Assembly (NCBI GenBank): GCA_903876715.1
Contig: CAIRBF010000226.1
Location: 1 to 64,000, forward strand
DNA length: 64,000 bases
Reading direction: 5' to 3'
Source: an uncultured beta proteobacterium
GTDB lineage: Bacteria > Pseudomonadota > Gammaproteobacteria > Burkholderiales > Burkholderiaceae_C
Shown: in pieces, positions 36,001-39,000 of the stretch
How positions within the stretch are numbered: the stretch's first letter is position 1
Layout of the letters: every line of letters starts with the position of its first letter
The notes under the pieces: generated by a model
What the model was told of the DNA's origin: nothing
Databases searched by the model: none
What the model saw: only the letters and a program-made list of their open reading frames with translations
Translations under genes and position numbers: made by a program

Positions 36001-39000
36001 CTCAGGTTCCCGAAATCGGGGATCGCCCGGGTGGTGGGCACCTCCAGCCAGGAGCCCTTGTCGCGGTAGTTCTCGGTCTCGGGCGTGAAGCTGCTGCTCT
36101 TGCCCATGAAGCTGTAGACCTTGCCGGCGTCCTCGCCCGCAACCACCTTCACGCGTTCGCCGAAGATGATGGGCTGCACCCCGGGGTCGCTGCTGAGGAA
36201 CTTGGTCGAGTTCTTGGAGTCCTCGATCGCGCCCGATGCCTTGCGCAGCACGTCGACCCCGCCCAGATTGGTGGTCGTCGACGAGGCCACGATCTTGACG
36301 TTGGAGTGAATGCCGGTCGCATCGTCGGCCCGGATCGTGAGAGCACCGGCCGCATCGACCTGCGCGACGGCACCGGCGGGGAGCACGAAGGTCTCGCTGA
36401 ACTCGACGATGGCTCGCGCGCCGCCCGACACCTTGTTGCTCGCGAGCACTGCGGACGCAGCCATGCCGCTGGCCCCATAGAGCGCCGAGGCCACGGAGGT
36501 CGCAGCGTTGCTGAGCGTCGCGTTCAGCTGCGCTGCGTTGGTCGCCAGCACGCTCAGGTCGCCGTCGGCCACGAGCACCGTGTCGATCACCTCGGCGACA
36601 GCCTGCGAGGGCCGTTCGGTGCCGGTGTCCACGCCCAGCAGCGCGTCGACGGTCTGAAGCAGAAAGTTCTGCGTGCCCCATCCCATAGAGTTGAACGCCA
36701 GGGCGATGCCGGCCGCGGCCTGCCCGGCCTTCAGCACCGCATTGAGCGTGGCGTCGACCGCGCTGTCGTTGCGCGCGGTGACCGACAGGTCATCGCCCGC
36801 GTCGAGCTGCGAACGCGTGACCCGCGCCGCGGCATCGGCGAGCACGATGTTGCTGGCCACCACCCCGCCGATCGCCAGGCTCGTGCCACCACCGGTGGCG
36901 CTGCCGCCCGAGGACGTGACGACACCGCTCGTGGTCGCTTCCAGCTGAGTGGTTTCCTGCGCGTCCACGACCAGGTCGTCGCCCGCGACCAGCACCGCGC
37001 CATCCACCCGGGCTGTCACCGAGGCGCTCAGGTCGTTGCGGACCACCAGCGCGCCGATGCCGACCGAGTCCGAGCGCGAGAGGTTCAGGCCCGGCAGCGC
37101 TTCCGAGACCGACTGGCTCGACACACGCTTCCAGAGGCTGCCGAAATAGTCGGTCGTCCCGAGGTTCAGCGACGTGTCGGCCGGGCCGGCATAGCGGTAG
37201 ACGGCGCCGTTGACGCCGCCGCTCTTGTGGTCGCTGCCTACGTAGACCAGGTCCCCGGTCTGCAGCTTCTGCATGCCGGATCGGGTCGTGTAGTCGTACT
37301 TCGAGGTCAGTTGGTCGAGCAGGCCGCCGAGCAGGCTGACGCCGCCGTCGTTGGTCGTCGTCGACACCGACTTCATGCTGCTCTCGACCTTGAAGGTGGC
37401 CAGCTCCTGGGCCCGCACCGTCAGGTCACCCTGGGCTGCCAGCTCGCCGCCAAGCACCTCCGCGACCGCAAGGCTGGCGACCCGGTTCTGGGCCAGCACC
37501 AGACTCACCGCCATGCCCTCCGCGCCGAAGAGCGCCGATGCAGCCGAGGTGGCGTCGTTGCCGAGCGTGGCGGAGAAGGCGGCCTTCTGGCTCGCATTCA
37601 CCACGATGTCGCCTGCGGCCGACACGTCGGCATCAGCGACGCGCGCGACCGCGCCGGACGGCTGCGCTTCACCGATCGACGTGCCCAGCAGCGCATCGAT
37701 GCCGCGGCTGAGGAGGCCCTGCTTCTGCCAACCCAGCGAGTTGAAGGCCAGCATGGCGCCGACGGTGTCTCCCTTGGACTGGGTCACGCTCTTGTTGGTG
37801 GCGGTCAGCGTCGAGGTGTTCGTCGCCTGCACCTGGACGTCGCCCACCCCTGCCGTGACACGGCTGCGCAGCACCTCGGCCACCGCGCCGCCCAGCACGT
37901 CGTTGACCGCCAAGGTCCCGTTGGCCGCGAGGCTGGTCCCGGAGCCGTAGGCGCTGCCCCCGGCGCTGGCGACGTAGCTGTCGAGCAGGGCGTTGATGCT
38001 GGAAGCGGCGGTCGCCTTCACGGACAGGCTGCGCGCGCGCAGGTCGACCATGGCGCTCACCAGGGCCTGGGCACCGCCCGAGACCGCATTGAACACCGCC
38101 ACGCCGCCCGCCGCCATCGCATCGGACGAGCCAACGTTGCCGATGGCCGGGATCGCCCGGGTGGTCTGGACTTCCTGCCAGAGGTCCTTGTTGGCGTAGT
38201 TCTCGGTCTTGGGCGTGAACGTCCCGCTCTTGCCCATGTAGCGGTAGATGCGGCCGGCGTCGGCCCCCGAGGCGATCCGGACCTGCTCATCGAAGAACAC
38301 GGTGCGCACGCCGCTGTCGTTCGTGTTGAACCGGGTCGAACCGCCCAGATCTGGTGACGGCGGGTTACGGTCCAGGTAGGCCGGCTTCCTCAGGCCGAGA
38401 TCGGCCACGTCGACACCGAAGGAGGTGGCCAGGCCCTGCGTGAACTCGGACCACGACTGGGCGTCAAAGACTCGGACGCCGTTGGCCGCCGGGTCCGTCC
38501 CACGCTTGAGCAGGCTGAGCCCGCCGTCGTTGGTGGTCGTCGCCTCGGCCACGAGCTTGGAGTTGGAGTGGATCTCCGCCTGGTCGCGGGCGTCCACCAC
38601 CACATCGCCGGTCACCTGCGCGGGCACGGAAGCGTTCAGCAGCAGCGCGCGCGCGGAGCCCGTCACGCGGTTGCTGGCCAGCACCGCGCTGGCGCTCATC
38701 CCGGAGGCGCCGGCAACCGCTGAGGCCGTGATCTCGGAGACGTTGCTGACCGTGGCATTGACAGCCAGGGACTGGATCGCCTGGACGTTCAGGTCGCCCC
38801 CCACCGTCAGCGTGGTCCCGCTGATCTGGGCGAGCACGCCTGACCCCGCACTGTCGGACCAGTTGCCGCCGATCAGCGTCTCCACCGCGGCGATCAAGAG
38901 ATCGGTCAGGCTGCCCAGCTTGACGCCGATCGCGTTGAACGCAACGGCCGCGCCGACCGAGCCGCCGCTGCCGACCTTGGTCGAGCCCGCCTGGGCGCGC

